64,000 nt of DNA, taken from positions 1-64,000 of the forward strand of contig NZ_CAJHAR010000012.1 in assembly GCF_904846415.1 (NCBI RefSeq). The letters are read 5' to 3'. This document shows, piece after piece, positions 6,824 to 16,310 of this stretch. Position 1 is the first letter of the stretch; every line of letters begins with the position of its first letter. The notes below the pieces were generated by a model. It searched no databases. It was not told the DNA's origin and saw nothing but the letters and a program-made list of their open reading frames with translations. Origin of the DNA: Psychrobacter piscatorii. Lineage in GTDB: Bacteria > Pseudomonadota > Gammaproteobacteria > Pseudomonadales > Moraxellaceae. Made by a program: the position numbers and the translations under genes.

Positions 6824-8450
6824 ATTTTAGACCCGCCAACTGCTTTTTAATATCAGTTTCTAGCTCATTAGATTGCTCAAATAAGCTGTCCAAATTATTA
6901 GTGAAACACTGCATCTTTTCTTTGAATTGATCAGGTGTAATATCCGTATATTCAATCTTCACTTCGAAATACTGTCCTGCACTAAAACTATAATTTTTTG
7001 CCTTTATATCATCGTAGCTGACAGCTACTGACAAATCATCGACTTGGTCTTTATTATTAAACACATCAACAATCTGTTGTTCTTCTTTAGCACTCAATAC
7101 CGTTTTTTGGTTCTTACCTTCTTTAACTTTTTCACCTAAATTAGATGCATCAATCAATACGACATTGCCATCATTACTATCATCAATAAATAAGATTGAT
7201 ACGTTAGTACCAGTGGTAGCAAAAATATTAGAAGGCATGGAGACTACACCAGCGAGCATCTTTTCATCTACTAATTTTTGGCGAATTTTTTTATCGATAC
7301 CAGACTGAGCAGTGATAAAGCCAGTAGGTACAACTACGGCTGCCTTACCACCCTTTTTAAGCGAAACAATGATGTGCTGTAAGAACAGCTGATAGATCTC
7401 CATCTTGTCTGCACTTTTAGGCTTAATCTTTGGAATACCTGCAAAAAAGCGTTCTTTGTTTTCTTTGCTATCTAACGCATCTCGATAGTCGCTAAAGTCG
7501 AGCTTAAACGGTGGATTAGAGACGATATAGTCAAACTGCTTAAGCTTCTCATCATCTTTATGATAAGGATGATAAATGGTATTGCCCTGAATGACGTTGG
7601 GTATCGAGTGTACTAAATTATTTAAAATCAGGTTTAATCGTAATAGGTTCGATGATTTTTGCGAGATGTCTTGTGTATAGATGGTGCAGCGATCTTCACC
7701 GATGGCATGGGCAACATTCATCAATAACGTACCTGAACCTGCTGAAGGGTCGTAACAGGTGACATCCCTTACCGTACCACGCTCCGCTTGTGGCACGAGT
7801 ATCTCAGCCATGATGCGAGCAACTGCGTGTGGCGTGAAATACTCAGCATATTTACCACCCGAGTTACTGTTATAGTCTTTAATTAAGTACTCAAAAATAC
7901 CCGCATAAAAATCAAACTTTTGATCAAAGATACGCTCAAAGCTAAACTCAATCAGCTTATTAATCACAGCACGGCAAAAGTCATCACGCTTAGACTCATC
8001 AGCGATGTATTGGCTGAGACGATCAAATAGCACGACCTTTGCACCACCGTCTGTTTTTACCGCAAAGATGTCGTTGTTCTTAATGGCGATATCAATCAGT
8101 GTGTCATCAAATAGCTTAGCAAAGTCAGGCGCATTACTCTGGCTGAATAGATAGCTAATAAAATGCTGAGGCTCCAAACGAGCAGTGTCTGCGCTCATCT
8201 GTAGCTGTAGCATCTCATAGTCTTCTTCACTCATATCACTAAGCGACTTTTCCCAGTTATTAGCTTTAGCGACATCCTCATCTATTTTCTTAGCCTCATA
8301 AGCAAATTTATCGTTTAGGAACTTATACAAGAATATTTGGGTAATGATTTTGAACTCATTACCGTCATTACCTAGACCGTAATTGGCACAAATACTTTTT
8401 AAACTATCGATTAACTCTTGGGTTTTCGCTTTAAACTCAAGCTCTACCAT
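6816..8450 (-). CDS. hsdM: Type I restriction-modification DNA methyltransferase HsdM
   Basis: This 544-aa N6-adenine methyltransferase binds with HsdS and modifies the target sequence. The N-terminal helical HsdM domain covers about residues 5-165. The methylase domain begins at GGKYAEYFTPHAVARIM (198-214). The SAM-binding motif DPSAGSG is at 234-240, and the catalytic NPPF is at 312-315, as in gamma-class N6-adenine enzymes. All key residues are intact and the length is normal. The gene starts 7 bases inside the hsdR 3' end, with GGAG in front of the ATG, and overlaps hsdS by 8 bases. The order hsdR-hsdM-hsdS on one transcript is therefore tight. Confidence 0.96.
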   Translation of the reverse strand: MVELEFKAKTQELIDSLKSICANYGLGNDGNEFKIITQIFLYKFLNDKFAYEAKKIDEDVAKANNWEKSLSDMSEEDYEMLQLQMSADTARLEPQHFISYLFSQSNAPDFAKLFDDTLIDIAIKNNDIFAVKTDGGAKVVLFDRLSQYIADESKRDDFCRAVINKLIEFSFERIFDQKFDFYAGIFEYLIKDYNSNSGGKYAEYFTPHAVARIMAEILVPQAERGTVRDVTCYDPSAGSGTLLMNVAHAIGEDRCTIYTQDISQKSSNLLRLNLILNNLVHSIPNVIQGNTIYHPYHKDDEKLKQFDYIVSNPPFKLDFSDYRDALDSKENKERFFAGIPKIKPKSADKMEIYQLFLQHIIVSLKKGGKAAVVVPTGFITAQSGIDKKIRQKLVDEKMLAGVVSMPSNIFATTGTNVSILFIDDSNDGNVVLIDASNLGEKVKEGKNQKTVLSAKEEQQIVDVFNNKDQVDDLSVAVSYDDIKAKNYSFSAGQYFEVKIEYTDITPDQFKEKMQCFTNNLDSLFEQSNELETDIKKQLAGLKYE

Positions 8451-11400
8451 GGTCTTGCTCCAACGTTATATTCATTAATGTATTCTGAGACAACCAGCTT
8501 ATTGATGTAGCGTGAGCTGTCAGGTTTTAATTTGATCTTGTGGTCTTTCATAAAACGTTTGATGACGATGGGCATCATCTGCCCTTCAAAGTAGCTTTCA
8601 TTGTCGATAATCTGACTACTATTAAGTACTTTTTCATCCGCATCGGTTTTTACGGCCATTAGTGCTTCATGTATGGTACGTTCGGAGCTATTTATATCCG
8701 TCTGCTGATGCTCAGTCAGGCGCTTATGTATGCGAGCATATTTAACATCGCCTTTATATTTATGTAGCATCTGCTCATTCATACGGTTGAGCTCTTTTAT
8801 GCGTTTATGAATCTTAGTAAGCTCATCAATGTTTTTAGTCATCTGCTCTTGTGAAACTTCACTAAGCTTTCTCTTTTGAAAGATTCGTTCCAGCTCTTCT
8901 CTTAGGCTAATAAACTTAGGATCTTGTTGATCAAAGTTACTAGCCATTGCTTCACGAGTTTTACGTAGCGTACTTTTAAGCTCATCAGCTAAGACCAGTT
9001 CTTCTTCGCCTATTTTAGTAAACTTAAATATCACATCCTCTAAGGCTTGGTTGAGTAAATTGCTTGTGCCTATACCCTGCTCTAGGTTTTGCTTTGTGTT
9101 AAGTAAATCAAGATGATGACTGGTCTCTCGGTAAAGAACGTTTAACTTATTGAAATCAAGCTCTTCTAAGAATCTGTAGTCACCTTGGAGCCGAACCAGA
9201 TTATATAGACTTCTAGCATCGGCCAGTACCTTTTTAAGGCTCAGTATCGTTTCTCTATCTTGAATCTGGCTAATTTGATCGCTAAATACTTCCATGTTAT
9301 CCGTCTCGTAAAGAAACAGTACATCCTTAACATGCTCAATTTCCTGCTGTATCTCTTCGTGCGATTTAAACAGATGTGAGTAACTCTCCATCTCATCGCC
9401 AAACTCCGATTGTAGTTCTTCAAAATAGGCTTTATTAGTCGCATCAAACTCTTTACTAATATCTGCAAAATCAACCACATAGCCATATCTAAAATCTTTA
9501 TAGGTACGGTTCACACGAGTGAGCGCCTGCAAGAGATTGTGTGCACGAACCATACGTCCAAGGTATAGCTTCTTCAAACGCTTAGCATCAAAACCAGTCA
9601 ATAGCATGTTGTACACAAATAAAATGTCTATCTTTCCAGCCTTAAAGTCTTCTACCCAGTTCTTACGTTCTTCTTTAGTACCAACATCATGCAAAATCAG
9701 CTGGGCAGACTTAACCTTTATCTCTGCATGACGTATCTCTGCCAAGGTTTTAATATTGGAGTCTGGCTCTTGATTGTTAGTAGCCGCTTCGTCTTGAGCA
9801 TAGAGTTTATTAAACAGCTCAAACATATGCTTGGCTTGCTGTGCGCTATCACAAATGACCATGCCGCCTATACTTGCATCATTTAGCGCGCCACGGCTTT
9901 TTTCAAAATCTGAGACAATGTATTCAAGCATAGGCTCAACAAAACAAGAATGAGAATATATATCCTCACGCTTAACATCACCTACCAACACCTTTGCTTT
10001 CGCAAGAGCTTCTTGTAGGATAAGTTTATACTCGGTAGATATCTCTTCTCTTATCAGTCGCAGGGTATAGCCATCAGCAATAGAAGCATTGTAATAGTAC
10101 TTATGGATATAATCACCAAACAAGGCTCTTGAGTTATAGTCATCACCCAGTAGCGGCGTACCTGTTAAACCGATCTTAATAGCATTAGGATCTGATTCTT
10201 TTAGGTTCGCTAAGAAACTGCCTTTAGGGTTGTAGCTACGATGTACTTCATCTAAAAAGTATATTCGCTGAATATCAACGTTATAGTCCTTCGTTGAAGC
10301 AACGTTAGGATCGTCTTTAAACTTGTGTATATTGACCACCGTAATCTCAGGTACGCCTGCATCATTGTGAATGGCTTTGGTTGCCTTAATATCACGGGCA
10401 AAATCATCTCTGGAGTCAACGGTTCGAACTCTTAGACCACGCGCTGTAAACTCGCGCTGTGCTTGTTGTAGTAAGTCTAATCGATCAACGATGAAATAAA
10501 ACTTAGGTGTTATTCGTTGCTTTTGAAAATAATCTGTTAGGAAGCGCACATTATAAAAAGCCAAGGCAGTTTTACCGCTGCCTTGTGTATGCCAAATAAT
10601 GCCTTTTCTAACGCCTTCATCGAGTTTGTTACCAATCGCCTTAGTCGCAAATATCTGCGGATAACGCATGATGTGCTTTTCTAGCCCTTTAGTCTCGTTC
10701 ACGTAAACCAACGCATAACGCAAAACAAATGCTAACCGCTCACGACTGAGTAGAGAGGTACAGATGCTATTGGTAGGGCGTTCTGGCTGCTTATTGGTTT
10801 GAAACTCTGAACTATTTCGAATAACTTCTAAGTTGTTATCCTTCAGTACTCTAAGCTCATCAGCTTCAGTAATTGGTTTTAGTAATGACGTGTAGTTAAA
10901 CGTCTCTTCTTCACGGAAATAGTTGAATATCGGTTTATGGTAAGAAGAACTGGCGTAAAACGCCCCTCGTAATGGTTCAGGGTCGCCATCCACGTAGTCC
11001 ATGTTATTTGAAAAAATCATAAACTGCGTGATATTAACGAACCGTTTGAACTTAGGGTTCTCAAATCGTGTATTGATACGATTTCTCTCAGCGATAATAC
11101 CTTCTCGATTATGCGGCTTTTTGACCTCTATAAATACTAATGGCATGCCGTTAATGAGCAAGGTGATGTCAGGACGGAATTCTTCGTCACCATTTTTGCA
11201 GGTCAGCTCCGTAACCACATGAAAGCTATTATTATTAAAGTTTTCAAAATCAATCAGCTTCGTACCTGAACGCTCAGATAGCTTGTCGAAAAAAGCTTTC
11301 CCTAAGTCTTCATTGTCTAAGAGTAACTTCACATCTTCGAATAGGCGTTTGACCTCATCGTCTTTAATACCCTTATTTATTCGTATCATGGAATCATGAA

Positions 11401-11527
11401 ACAGCTCAGGGAAAATGTTGGTGTCGATGTCCCATTTAGCATCTTTAAGCGATAAGTATTGATAGCCTAGCTTCATCAAATGAAGGATTGTTGGGATTTT
11501 TACGCGGGAATCTTCATTGAAGCTCAT
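8444..11527 (-). CDS. hsdR: Type I restriction endonuclease subunit HsdR
   Basis: This 1027-aa motor-nuclease translocates and cuts unmethylated DNA. An N-terminal PD-(D/E)XK nuclease is visible (PD at 119-120, E134-V-K136). The superfamily 2 helicase follows, with Walker A TQGSGKT at 314-320, the Walker B DEVH box at 426-429 and motif III TGTP at 455-458. Later come the second RecA-like domain (MLLTGFDAKRL, ALTRVNRTYKD) and a long helical C-terminal part that contacts the methylase core. Length and motifs are complete, so the enzyme should be active. It is the first gene of the operon and diverges from the WYL regulator at 11937. Confidence 0.96.
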   Translation of the reverse strand: MSFNEDSRVKIPTILHLMKLGYQYLSLKDAKWDIDTNIFPELFHDSMIRINKGIKDDEVKRLFEDVKLLLDNEDLGKAFFDKLSERSGTKLIDFENFNNNSFHVVTELTCKNGDEEFRPDITLLINGMPLVFIEVKKPHNREGIIAERNRINTRFENPKFKRFVNITQFMIFSNNMDYVDGDPEPLRGAFYASSSYHKPIFNYFREEETFNYTSLLKPITEADELRVLKDNNLEVIRNSSEFQTNKQPERPTNSICTSLLSRERLAFVLRYALVYVNETKGLEKHIMRYPQIFATKAIGNKLDEGVRKGIIWHTQGSGKTALAFYNVRFLTDYFQKQRITPKFYFIVDRLDLLQQAQREFTARGLRVRTVDSRDDFARDIKATKAIHNDAGVPEITVVNIHKFKDDPNVASTKDYNVDIQRIYFLDEVHRSYNPKGSFLANLKESDPNAIKIGLTGTPLLGDDYNSRALFGDYIHKYYYNASIADGYTLRLIREEISTEYKLILQEALAKAKVLVGDVKREDIYSHSCFVEPMLEYIVSDFEKSRGALNDASIGGMVICDSAQQAKHMFELFNKLYAQDEAATNNQEPDSNIKTLAEIRHAEIKVKSAQLILHDVGTKEERKNWVEDFKAGKIDILFVYNMLLTGFDAKRLKKLYLGRMVRAHNLLQALTRVNRTYKDFRYGYVVDFADISKEFDATNKAYFEELQSEFGDEMESYSHLFKSHEEIQQEIEHVKDVLFLYETDNMEVFSDQISQIQDRETILSLKKVLADARSLYNLVRLQGDYRFLEELDFNKLNVLYRETSHHLDLLNTKQNLEQGIGTSNLLNQALEDVIFKFTKIGEEELVLADELKSTLRKTREAMASNFDQQDPKFISLREELERIFQKRKLSEVSQEQMTKNIDELTKIHKRIKELNRMNEQMLHKYKGDVKYARIHKRLTEHQQTDINSSERTIHEALMAVKTDADEKVLNSSQIIDNESYFEGQMMPIVIKRFMKDHKIKLKPDSSRYINKLVVSEYINEYNVGARPW

Positions 11528-11924
11528 GATGAATAGCTCACTTAATCAATAATAAAATGGTTGTAGTAGCAAATCTATAGATAAGAGTCACTATACGTCA
11601 ATCGGTGTCGTTAGTTTTTTTTCATTTTAGGCATCAGTATAGCAATATCAGTTAAGAATTCTCTCCTCTAAGTACTTTATATCTCCATAATTGCCCTCAC
11701 TAGTTGAGGGCTTTTTTGTGATTTTTACATTATTGAATGCGATTAACCTATTATTAGACACAACCTGTCATTACTGCTATTTATACTTGCTAACATAAAC
11801 CAAGAACAAAGTAGGCTCAATAATACAAATTACTGAATATTCGTTTTATTTCTATTGACACCAATGTATAAAAGCAGATAATTACAATCGTGTAATAAAA
11901 AATAATATATAGCAACAAAATAGG
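11528..11924. other. Divergent intergenic region between hsdR and the WYL gene
   Basis: About 400 AT-rich bases with no convincing open frame. It holds one plus-strand terminator hairpin (11693-11717) with no visible gene ahead of it. Promoters for hsdR (leftward) and the WYL cassette (rightward) must lie here, and this is where a WYL repressor would be expected to bind. I could not identify a clear operator by eye. Confidence 0.5.
11693..11717 (+). terminator. Orphan rho-independent terminator
   Basis: GCCCTCA and TGAGGGC form a 7-bp stem with a 5-nt loop and six T follow. The plus strand in front (11528-11692) has no gene, so it may end a small RNA or be left over from a former neighbour. 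Confidence 0.7.
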
Positions 11925-11936
11925 ATGTATACGTTG

Positions 11937-12839
11937 ATGGGCAGTAAAAAACACGAACGTTTGGCTTATCGGCTATCAGATATCATCATCCGGCTAAATA
12001 ACGGCGAGCGTCTCAACATTGACACGCTGACCCGAGATTATCAAGTCTGTACCCGTACGCTTAAACGTGACTTTCAAGAGCGCTTAGCCATGCTGGACTT
12101 TAGTGACTCAGGTCCAGTTTTTTATCAGCTATCACCCAATCGAGTTGGATATTTGAACTTGACTGAGATTAAACGCTTCGCAAATTTTGCAAGTGTGCAA
12201 GACCTACTGCCTAAGATTGACCGACAGTTTTTTTATGACAAGCTAAATCAGAGTATTGTGATAAAAGGTTTTGACTATGAAAATATTCAAGCACGAACTC
12301 AAGAATTTAATCTCATCAATCAAGCCATTAGGGATTACCGAATAATTACTTTTGATTATCAAAAAGTCAGACAGCAAAATAGTGAAAATGCGAAAAAATC
12401 CTATCATCTTGAACCCTATCATCTGCTTAACAAAAATGGTATTTGGTATGTGATAGGTAGACATGATGCACAAACGCGTAATTTTTGTTTTACCCAAATA
12501 TCTAATCTGCGTGTCACTGACAAGACCTTTGACTGTGATGAGCAAATTAAAGCAGGTTTAATAAACACAGATAGCTTATTTTTTGATAATCACATCAATG
12601 AGATTGTATTGCAGGTCAGTGCTAAGGTAGCAGGGTACTTTGAGCGACGAGACCTACTACCTAATCAAGAATTGATTCGTAAGCTGGATAATGGCGATCT
12701 ATTGCTGGCTTGTCGTCAGGTACACCCACGTGAGGTCACACCGATTGTGCAATATTGGCTACCCCATATCAAAATTATCAGTCCCTCTACTGTTCAGGAG
12801 CAAATGGAGAAAGTTTTAAAAAGCTATGTGTCTATGTAG
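11937..12839 (+). CDS. WYL-domain transcriptional regulator
   Basis: This protein of about 300 aa has an N-terminal helix-turn-helix (residues about 6-55, with RDYQVCTRTLKRDFQERLAM) and a WYL domain at about 130-200. The domain's signature region contains YHLLNKNGIWYVIGRHDAQT, followed by a C-terminal WCX-like segment. WYL regulators sense nucleic acids or other ligands; relatives such as BrxR and CapW control defence operons. The start is taken as the ATG at 11937, with AGGA 11 bases upstream; the in-frame ATG at 11925 overlaps that AGGA. It diverges from hsdR and leads a plus-strand set of three unknown genes, so it probably controls one or both sides. The family is sure; the targets are inferred. 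Confidence 0.85.
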   Translation: MGSKKHERLAYRLSDIIIRLNNGERLNIDTLTRDYQVCTRTLKRDFQERLAMLDFSDSGPVFYQLSPNRVGYLNLTEIKRFANFASVQDLLPKIDRQFFYDKLNQSIVIKGFDYENIQARTQEFNLINQAIRDYRIITFDYQKVRQQNSENAKKSYHLEPYHLLNKNGIWYVIGRHDAQTRNFCFTQISNLRVTDKTFDCDEQIKAGLINTDSLFFDNHINEIVLQVSAKVAGYFERRDLLPNQELIRKLDNGDLLLACRQVHPREVTPIVQYWLPHIKIISPSTVQEQMEKVLKSYVSM

Positions 12840-12927
12840 AAAGGTTTCATAAGCAATATTGAGATGACTGTTTTACTATTAGCTTCCATTAAATCAAGGG
12901 AAGTAACTGATATTTAAGAGGTTGATA

Positions 12928-14472
12928 ATGAATACTGTAGTTAAGGAATATAAGCAGCAAGGAAGTATGGCTTCTGACTTACGAAATATTGCAATCGCAA
13001 GCGCAGAGCACGAACTGATTCAACGTTATGGTACAGCAGGTAGTCAGTTTTTAACTGGTCTTCGCGGTATTGATCATGAAACTGCTAAAGAATTTGATAG
13101 AAGCCTGCTAAGTATAGCTGAAGGGAAATTAAATCCTGATTATTATGAACAGAACATAAAACAGCAGGCAGGGTATTCAGCTGAAGTTGCCAGCGTTTCA
13201 AAACGTAATGCTGACGCTATTATCAATAAGGAAGCGCCTCGCTTTGCTAGAAGTGAAGATACTGTAGGCTATGGTAAGAATCATAGTGTAGTTGACATCG
13301 TAGAGTTGTTAGATGAAACCGAAATTACTTCACAGATGAAGTTTGTCACGAACAAAGAAAATCTACTAAAAAGTATCGCTTGTGGAGAAGGTAAAACGAA
13401 AGATTTTTCACGTTATCTTAGCATTGATAAACTTGAAGTACCAACCGAACAAGTTAGTGAGATGAAAGCCATATGTCGAAGCGAAGCTCAGAAACTTACT
13501 GAGCAAAGTGAGATTCTTAAAAGTTTAGGTAAAACCGAGCTAGCCGATAAAGCATTAAAACAAGCAAAGAACTATGAAGCTTTAGAAAAGAAAATAACGG
13601 ATTCCGGATTAACGACTGAAGAAGCAATTAAATATAGGCTCGACCCTAAAGCTATGGTTCGTAAGGATATCGCTAAGGTAAGTCATAGAGCTGGTGTTGA
13701 AGGTTTAAAGTTTGGTGTGGCTATTGGTGGCTCTATTTCTGCTGTAAGTAATATTATAGCTGTTTACTCAGGTAATAAAGATTTCTCAGAAGCTATATTG
13801 GCTACAAGTAAAGACACTTTGATTTCAGGTGCCACTGGCTATGCTACAGCTGCTTCAGGTACTGCTATAAAAACTTACATGGCACAGTCGTCAAAGGAAA
13901 TAGTACGTAATATCTCAAAAAGCAATATGCCAGCGATGGTGGTAACCGCTTGCCTATCAACGGGTAAAAGTATAAAGAAGTATGCTATCGGTGAGCTTAA
14001 TGAAGCGGAGCTTGCTCAAGAAGTTGGTTTATCAGTTACTGGCATGATGTCATCTTCTATGTTTGCTGCTATTGGTCAAGTCGCCATACCTATTCCAGTT
14101 TTGGGTGCATTAATTGGCGGTATGGTTGGTTACGCCCTGACCAATACAGTTTATCAAAGCTTCTTCAGTGTTTTGAAAGATGCTAAGTTATCAACCGAAC
14201 GTAGACAGCTTATAGAAATGCAATGTGAAGCCGCAAGACTACTTTCAAAAGAATATGAGTTAAAAATTAAGGAATTATTTACCTACCGTATTAAAGAGCT
14301 AGAAATATACAGTAACGATATGTTCGATGCTATAGACTCACCTGACATTGATCCTGAAGAGTTTTGTTTAAGAATGAATCGCTTTGCTGAAGAACTTGGG
14401 ACAAAAATTTCTATTAAGAATATGGCTGAACTTGAAGCCGCTATGATCTCTGACGAACCATTAGTCATTTAA
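12928..14472 (+). CDS. Large protein with glycine-zipper hydrophobic core, unknown function (514 aa)
   Basis: I do not recognise a named family. The N-terminal half (1-250) is soluble, charged and helical, with a likely coiled coil around 175-225. Residues 255-410 hold three glycine- and alanine-rich hydrophobic segments (about 257-280, 294-315, 368-405), including PIPVLGALIGGMVGYALTNT with GxxxG spacing, typical of membrane insertion or helix packing. The last 100 residues are helical and acidic. No signal peptide is seen. The start is the ATG at 12928, with AGAGG six bases upstream. It lies 88 bases after the WYL gene and 100 before the 401-aa gene, which has a similar glycine-zipper core. 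The pair recalls membrane-acting effectors, but this is inference. Confidence 0.65.
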   Translation: MNTVVKEYKQQGSMASDLRNIAIASAEHELIQRYGTAGSQFLTGLRGIDHETAKEFDRSLLSIAEGKLNPDYYEQNIKQQAGYSAEVASVSKRNADAIINKEAPRFARSEDTVGYGKNHSVVDIVELLDETEITSQMKFVTNKENLLKSIACGEGKTKDFSRYLSIDKLEVPTEQVSEMKAICRSEAQKLTEQSEILKSLGKTELADKALKQAKNYEALEKKITDSGLTTEEAIKYRLDPKAMVRKDIAKVSHRAGVEGLKFGVAIGGSISAVSNIIAVYSGNKDFSEAILATSKDTLISGATGYATAASGTAIKTYMAQSSKEIVRNISKSNMPAMVVTACLSTGKSIKKYAIGELNEAELAQEVGLSVTGMMSSSMFAAIGQVAIPIPVLGALIGGMVGYALTNTVYQSFFSVLKDAKLSTERRQLIEMQCEAARLLSKEYELKIKELFTYRIKELEIYSNDMFDAIDSPDIDPEEFCLRMNRFAEELGTKISIKNMAELEAAMISDEPLVI

Positions 14473-14572
14473 AACAATGTACACAAAGCAAACATATCAA
14501 AGATTTTTTATCTATTGAAAAAATTGTTGATATTTAATATTTAGTCAGTAAATATAACAAAAGGGAAATATC

Positions 14573-15778
14573 ATGCCAATTCCATTAGTAATCGGTATAG
14601 CCGCAGGCTTAGTAGGAGCAGGGAAAACAGGCAAAGCTTTGTATGATAATAAAAAATCTTCAGAAGCAAATGCTACTGCTCAAGGTATAGCAAAACGAGC
14701 AGAACGTAATCTAGAGAGATCTCGTGAACAATGTCAAGAATCTCTAGCGACATTAGGTGCAAAGAAAGCTGAAACTTTCACAGGTGTTATTACCTCTTTC
14801 ATAACTACTTTTGAGAAAATTAAAAATATCGATTTTCAACATAGTGGTGATCTAGGCAACTTAATCGCCAAAGATTTTAGCAATGTCGTACTCGCAGAGC
14901 TTAAACAAGAATTGTCATTCGTTATCGATTCTGGTTTAGGTGTTGGCGGTGGAGCTCTTGGAGGAGCTCTAACTGCTTTTGGCGCCTATAATGGTACGAT
15001 GATGTTTGCAACTGCAAGTACCGGTACAGCTATCAGTTCATTTGGTGGTATAGCTGCAACCAATGCAACCCTCGCATGGTTGGGTGGTGGGTCTTTAGCC
15101 ACGGGCGGTATGGGTATTGCTGGTGGTGTACTGGCTCTTCAGGCTCTGACAGCAGGGCCTGGTCTGCTCATTGCTGGCTGGTATATGGGTAGTAAAGCGA
15201 AAACTAAGTTGAATGATGCTCATAGTAACATTGCTAAAGCTAAAGAGTTTGCGGCTGATATAGATAAAGCGGTAGCATTAACAAACGGCATTAGAGCAGT
15301 GGCTGACAAAGCGACGGCAATCATTTCTACTTTATGTAAACACCTAAGTCTTAACTTGAATAAACTTGAAGAAGTAATTGATACACAAGGAACCGACTTT
15401 TCACAATACAATGATGCTGCAAAAATGATAGTTTTACGCAATGTAAAAATACTTCAAGTTCTTAAGGTTGCTATTGATACACCAATTCTTGATGAGCAAG
15501 GCAGACTGTTCGGTAGTGCCTCTGCAAAACTAACTCAAATAAATTTTAGTATCGATAATGGTTTTTCTAAAATAGAGAATGGACCCGACTCTCAACTTGA
15601 TATAGATCACTATAGAATAGCGCTTTTAACACAGTTAGTGGCTTTGAAAAATTACAAAGCTGGGTTAAAGCCACAGTTATGTCATCAACTAAGTGAGGAG
15701 GCACTAAAAAGCAAGCACACAGGAATAAAAATCAATCGTACAGGAATAAAAAGCAAGCGGATAACACAAACGGAATGA
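14573..15778 (+). CDS. Glycine-zipper hydrophobic protein, unknown function (401 aa)
   Basis: Not recognised. The start is a short hydrophobic glycine-rich segment (IPLVIGIAAGLVGAGKTGKA) that superficially resembles a nucleotide loop but lacks the rest of a P-loop enzyme. A charged helix follows (about 28-65), probably coiled coil. Residues 118-207 are a long glycine/alanine-rich hydrophobic block with many GxxxG-like pairs. The remainder (208-385) is helical and amphipathic. The last 20 residues are basic with a small internal repeat (TGIK twice), matched by a micro-duplication in the DNA near 15708-15760. The ATG at 14573 follows AGGGAAA. Together with the 514-aa protein it forms a likely two-component membrane-active unit; the activity is unknown. 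Confidence 0.65.
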   Translation: MPIPLVIGIAAGLVGAGKTGKALYDNKKSSEANATAQGIAKRAERNLERSREQCQESLATLGAKKAETFTGVITSFITTFEKIKNIDFQHSGDLGNLIAKDFSNVVLAELKQELSFVIDSGLGVGGGALGGALTAFGAYNGTMMFATASTGTAISSFGGIAATNATLAWLGGGSLATGGMGIAGGVLALQALTAGPGLLIAGWYMGSKAKTKLNDAHSNIAKAKEFAADIDKAVALTNGIRAVADKATAIISTLCKHLSLNLNKLEEVIDTQGTDFSQYNDAAKMIVLRNVKILQVLKVAIDTPILDEQGRLFGSASAKLTQINFSIDNGFSKIENGPDSQLDIDHYRIALLTQLVALKNYKAGLKPQLCHQLSEEALKSKHTGIKINRTGIKSKRITQTE

Positions 15779-15842
15779 TTGGTTAACTTATACTAAGATG
15801 ACTGTACCAATTGATGACACACTCTAGTTGAGAGTAGAATAT

Positions 15843-16121
15843 ATGTCTAAAACCTCATTCCCATGTACAGCTTGTGGCCAATGTTGCAAAAATGTCCATT
15901 TAAGCGAATATACTAATTCTCTGGACCGAGGTGATGGCACATGTCGTCATCTCGATGATAAAAGTCTACTTTGTACTATCTACGAACAGCGTCCGATCAT
16001 TTGTCGTATCGAAGATTATCACGAGAAATATCTATCTCATTTGTATGACTGGGACGGATTTGTAAAAATGAATCTGGAAGTTTGTAAACAGCTGAAAGAT
16101 AGTAATAAAATTCCTAAGTAG
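15843..16121 (+). CDS. YkgJ-family cysteine cluster protein
   Basis: This 92-aa protein has the CxxC-G-x-CC start typical of the YkgJ (zinc/iron-chelating) family: FPCTACGQCCKNVHL at about residues 6-20. Further conserved cysteines sit in CRHLD, LCTIYEQRP, ICRIED and VCKQL. The family is thought to bind an iron-sulfur cluster or zinc; its role is not settled. The start is placed at the ATG at 15843; an in-frame TTG at 15828 is less likely. It follows the 401-aa gene by 64 bases on the same strand and may be the last member of the WYL-led cassette. Alternatively it is an independent small gene. Confidence 0.75.
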   Translation: MSKTSFPCTACGQCCKNVHLSEYTNSLDRGDGTCRHLDDKSLLCTIYEQRPIICRIEDYHEKYLSHLYDWDGFVKMNLEVCKQLKDSNKIPK

Positions 16122-16172
16122 TAGAGTTCTAAAAAGGGCCTATACTGCTAAAACTGATTTTTTAATGATAAT

Positions 16173-16310
16173 ATGTATTTGAGACTAGATGAGATGTTAG
16201 AAATATTTAGTTACAAATATTTGCGAGAAAAATCCCATTATTTATCTTGCCTCCAATACTGCGTCGCTATTGGTCTAATTGCTGGTCTAGGAACAATTAT
16301 ATTCATATAA
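16173..16310 (+). CDS. Possible small membrane protein (45 aa)
   Basis: An ATG frame of 45 codons encodes a charged N-terminal half and a hydrophobic C-terminal helix (CVAIGLIAGLGTIIFI), the usual shape of bacterial small inner-membrane proteins. There is no good ribosome-binding site in front of the ATG, and the DNA is AT-rich, so chance is a real alternative. It follows the YkgJ-family gene on the same strand. Confidence 0.25.
   Translation: MYLRLDEMLEIFSYKYLREKSHYLSCLQYCVAIGLIAGLGTIIFI

Noticed and set aside
9519..9886. Plus-strand frames opposite hsdR
   Set aside because: They lie wholly within the clear hsdR coding frame, have no family features and no ribosome-binding sites.
14573..14640. 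P-loop (GAGKTG) at the start of the 401-aa protein
   Set aside because: The motif sits in a hydrophobic glycine-rich segment and no Walker B, switch or G-motifs follow, so an NTPase call is not supported.
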